Origin: Fidelibacterota bacterium
GTDB taxonomy: Bacteria; Fidelibacterota; UBA8477; JABMPR01
Assembly (NCBI GenBank): GCA_030595455.1
Contig: JAUVDF010000048.1
Span: 1 to 6,869 of the forward strand
Length of the DNA stretch: 6,869 bases
Direction: 5' to 3'
Shown here: one piece after another, positions 5,760 to 6,869 of the stretch
Layout: each line of letters starts with the position of its first letter
How positions within the stretch are numbered: the stretch's first letter is position 1
The notes under the pieces: model-generated
What the model was told of the DNA's origin: nothing
Database searches by the model: none
Seen by the model: only the letters and a program-made list of their open reading frames with translations
Made by a program: the position numbers and the translations under genes

Positions 5760-6869
5760 ATGCCAAAAAATGTTCTAATATTGGGGGCTGGACTTGTATC
5801 ACAGCCAATTATTGATTATTTATTTACTCAAACAGGTTTTAGTCTCACCGTAGCCGATATTCTGCAGGAAAATGCGGTAAAGGCGATTAACAATAATCCC
5901 AGGGGTAAAGCAGAGTCTTTGGATGTGAATGATGAAAAGCACCTTGGTCAGCTTATTTCTGAATCAGATCTGGTGGTTTCTTTGCTCCCGGCAACGTTGC
6001 ATGGGATTGTAGCCCAGCATTGCCTGAAGGCTGAAAAATCCATGGTCAATGCATCCTATATCTCTGATGAGATGCGTGGTTTGGATAGCCAGGCTCGTGA
6101 AAAAGGACTGCTATTTTTATGTGAGATGGGTCTGGATCCAGGTATTGACCACATGTCCGCCATGCAGATTATCCATGATATTCGCGAACGTGGTGGAAAA
6201 ATCAAAGAATTTGTTTCAGTTTGTGGTGGTTTGCCGGCACCGGAAGCCAATGATAATCCATTTGGCTATAAATTTTCATGGAGTCCCAAAGGGGTGCTCA
6301 TAGCAGGTAAAAGTGCAGCCCGCTATATCGATGGTGGAGCAGTCAAGGAAGTCAGCCCCGACGAGTTATTCCATTCGACGAAGCCCATGACCATTGATGG
6401 TCGTGAATTTGAAGCCTATCCCAATCGTGATTCAATATCATACGAAGATAGCTATGGCTTTAGGAATATAGATTACCTGCAGCGGGGAACCTTGCGTTAT
6501 CCCGGTTGGCATGAATACATTCTGGCATTTAAAGCGCTGAATCTTCTGGAAGAACGTTCTATTGGAGAAGGTCAAAAGAGTTATGCTGAAATCCTGGCAG
6601 ATTTGAATAACCTCGACCCTGAGAACATTCGTATGGCGATATCCAGGAAACTAAATCTCTCAGAAGATTCAAAGGTTGTTCAAGCATTCGAATGGTTGGG
6701 TCTTTTTGATCAGGAACAGACTCATTTTGATAATGTGACTGCAATTGATCTCCTGGCTGGACTAATGAGCAGAAAGATGGCTTATTCTGATGGAGAACGG
6801 GATATGGTAGCCCTCCAACACCGTTTCAAAGCAGTTTTTAGTGATCATACTGAGCATATCACCTCGACC
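5760..6869 (+). CDS. Saccharopine dehydrogenase (glutamate-forming), 3'-truncated by window end
   Basis: Open from an ATG at 5760 to the last base, 370 residues visible. It matches the C-terminal SDH half of aminoadipic semialdehyde synthase and yeast Lys9, which splits saccharopine oxidatively to 2-aminoadipate 6-semialdehyde and glutamate (or runs in reverse). The N-terminal Rossmann fingerprint is LGAGLVSQP (8-16), followed by VVSLLPATLH (72-81), GLDPGIDH (124-131) and the substrate-domain block G-G-L-P-A-P-E...D-N-P-F-G-Y-K-F-S-W (156-174). A later RGTLRYPG and the E-R-D-M-V-x-L-Q-H segment close to the edge also match. Compared with Lys9 (446 residues), roughly 70-75 residues should lie beyond the window. 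It starts 9 nt after the LKR stop with no obvious Shine-Dalgarno, so translational coupling to LKR is likely and the two are almost surely one operon. No frameshift or missing core motif was found. Confidence 0.92.
   Translation, partial: MPKNVLILGAGLVSQPIIDYLFTQTGFSLTVADILQENAVKAINNNPRGKAESLDVNDEKHLGQLISESDLVVSLLPATLHGIVAQHCLKAEKSMVNASYISDEMRGLDSQAREKGLLFLCEMGLDPGIDHMSAMQIIHDIRERGGKIKEFVSVCGGLPAPEANDNPFGYKFSWSPKGVLIAGKSAARYIDGGAVKEVSPDELFHSTKPMTIDGREFEAYPNRDSISYEDSYGFRNIDYLQRGTLRYPGWHEYILAFKALNLLEERSIGEGQKSYAEILADLNNLDPENIRMAISRKLNLSEDSKVVQAFEWLGLFDQEQTHFDNVTAIDLLAGLMSRKMAYSDGERDMVALQHRFKAVFSDHTEHITST

Noticed and set aside
1..6869. CRISPR arrays, insertion sequences, tRNA or rRNA genes, phage genes
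   Set aside because: No regularly spaced direct repeats, transposase motifs, tRNA-like cloverleaf arms or phage-type proteins were found on reading through the window.

Overview
This window is bacterial, gene-dense, and read entirely from the + strand. It holds eight protein-coding genes: two are cut by the window edges and one is a 34-codon micro-ORF. Base composition is moderate to slightly AT-rich. Shine-Dalgarno sequences are mostly short AGGA/GGGA types, and some starts have none. The gene mix (SSS symporter, UMF1-type MFS transporter, stand-alone DUF971 protein, YbjQ, TrmH, split LKR/SDH) would fit a Gram-negative environmental heterotroph, perhaps of the Bacteroidota/Marinimicrobia-like (FCB) sphere. 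That placement is a weak inference; no marker gene here fixes the taxonomy.

Layout. (1) 1-1131: C-terminal part of a sodium:solute symporter. (2) 1132-1309: intergenic region with inverted repeats and a good sigma70-like promoter. (3) 1310-2650: UMF1/Atg22-like MFS transporter, followed by a clear Rho-independent terminator at 2673-2701. (4) 2702-2885: intergenic region with two further inverted repeats. (5) 2886-4302: a tight four-gene cluster of a DUF971 zinc-motif protein, a single-pass membrane microprotein overlapping the next start by 7 nt, ybjQ (UPF0145), and trmH-type tRNA 2'-O-methyltransferase with a TTG start 7 nt after ybjQ. (6) 4303-4451: intergenic region with a candidate promoter. 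(7) 4452-6869: a two-gene lysine/saccharopine unit. Lysine-ketoglutarate reductase is followed 9 nt later by saccharopine dehydrogenase (glutamate-forming), which runs off the window end.

The best-understood system is the last pair. The two proteins correspond to the two halves of the bifunctional animal/plant aminoadipic semialdehyde synthase, here as separate adjacent genes. Together they would turn lysine plus 2-oxoglutarate into saccharopine and then into aminoadipate semialdehyde plus glutamate, or run the reverse for biosynthesis. The two transporters upstream are separate transcription units and nothing in the sequence ties their substrates to lysine.

I do not see a clearly new large system. 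The least explained item is the membrane microprotein translationally coupled to ybjQ. The other points worth checking are the palindrome inside the MFS promoter spacer and the inverted repeats beyond the terminator.
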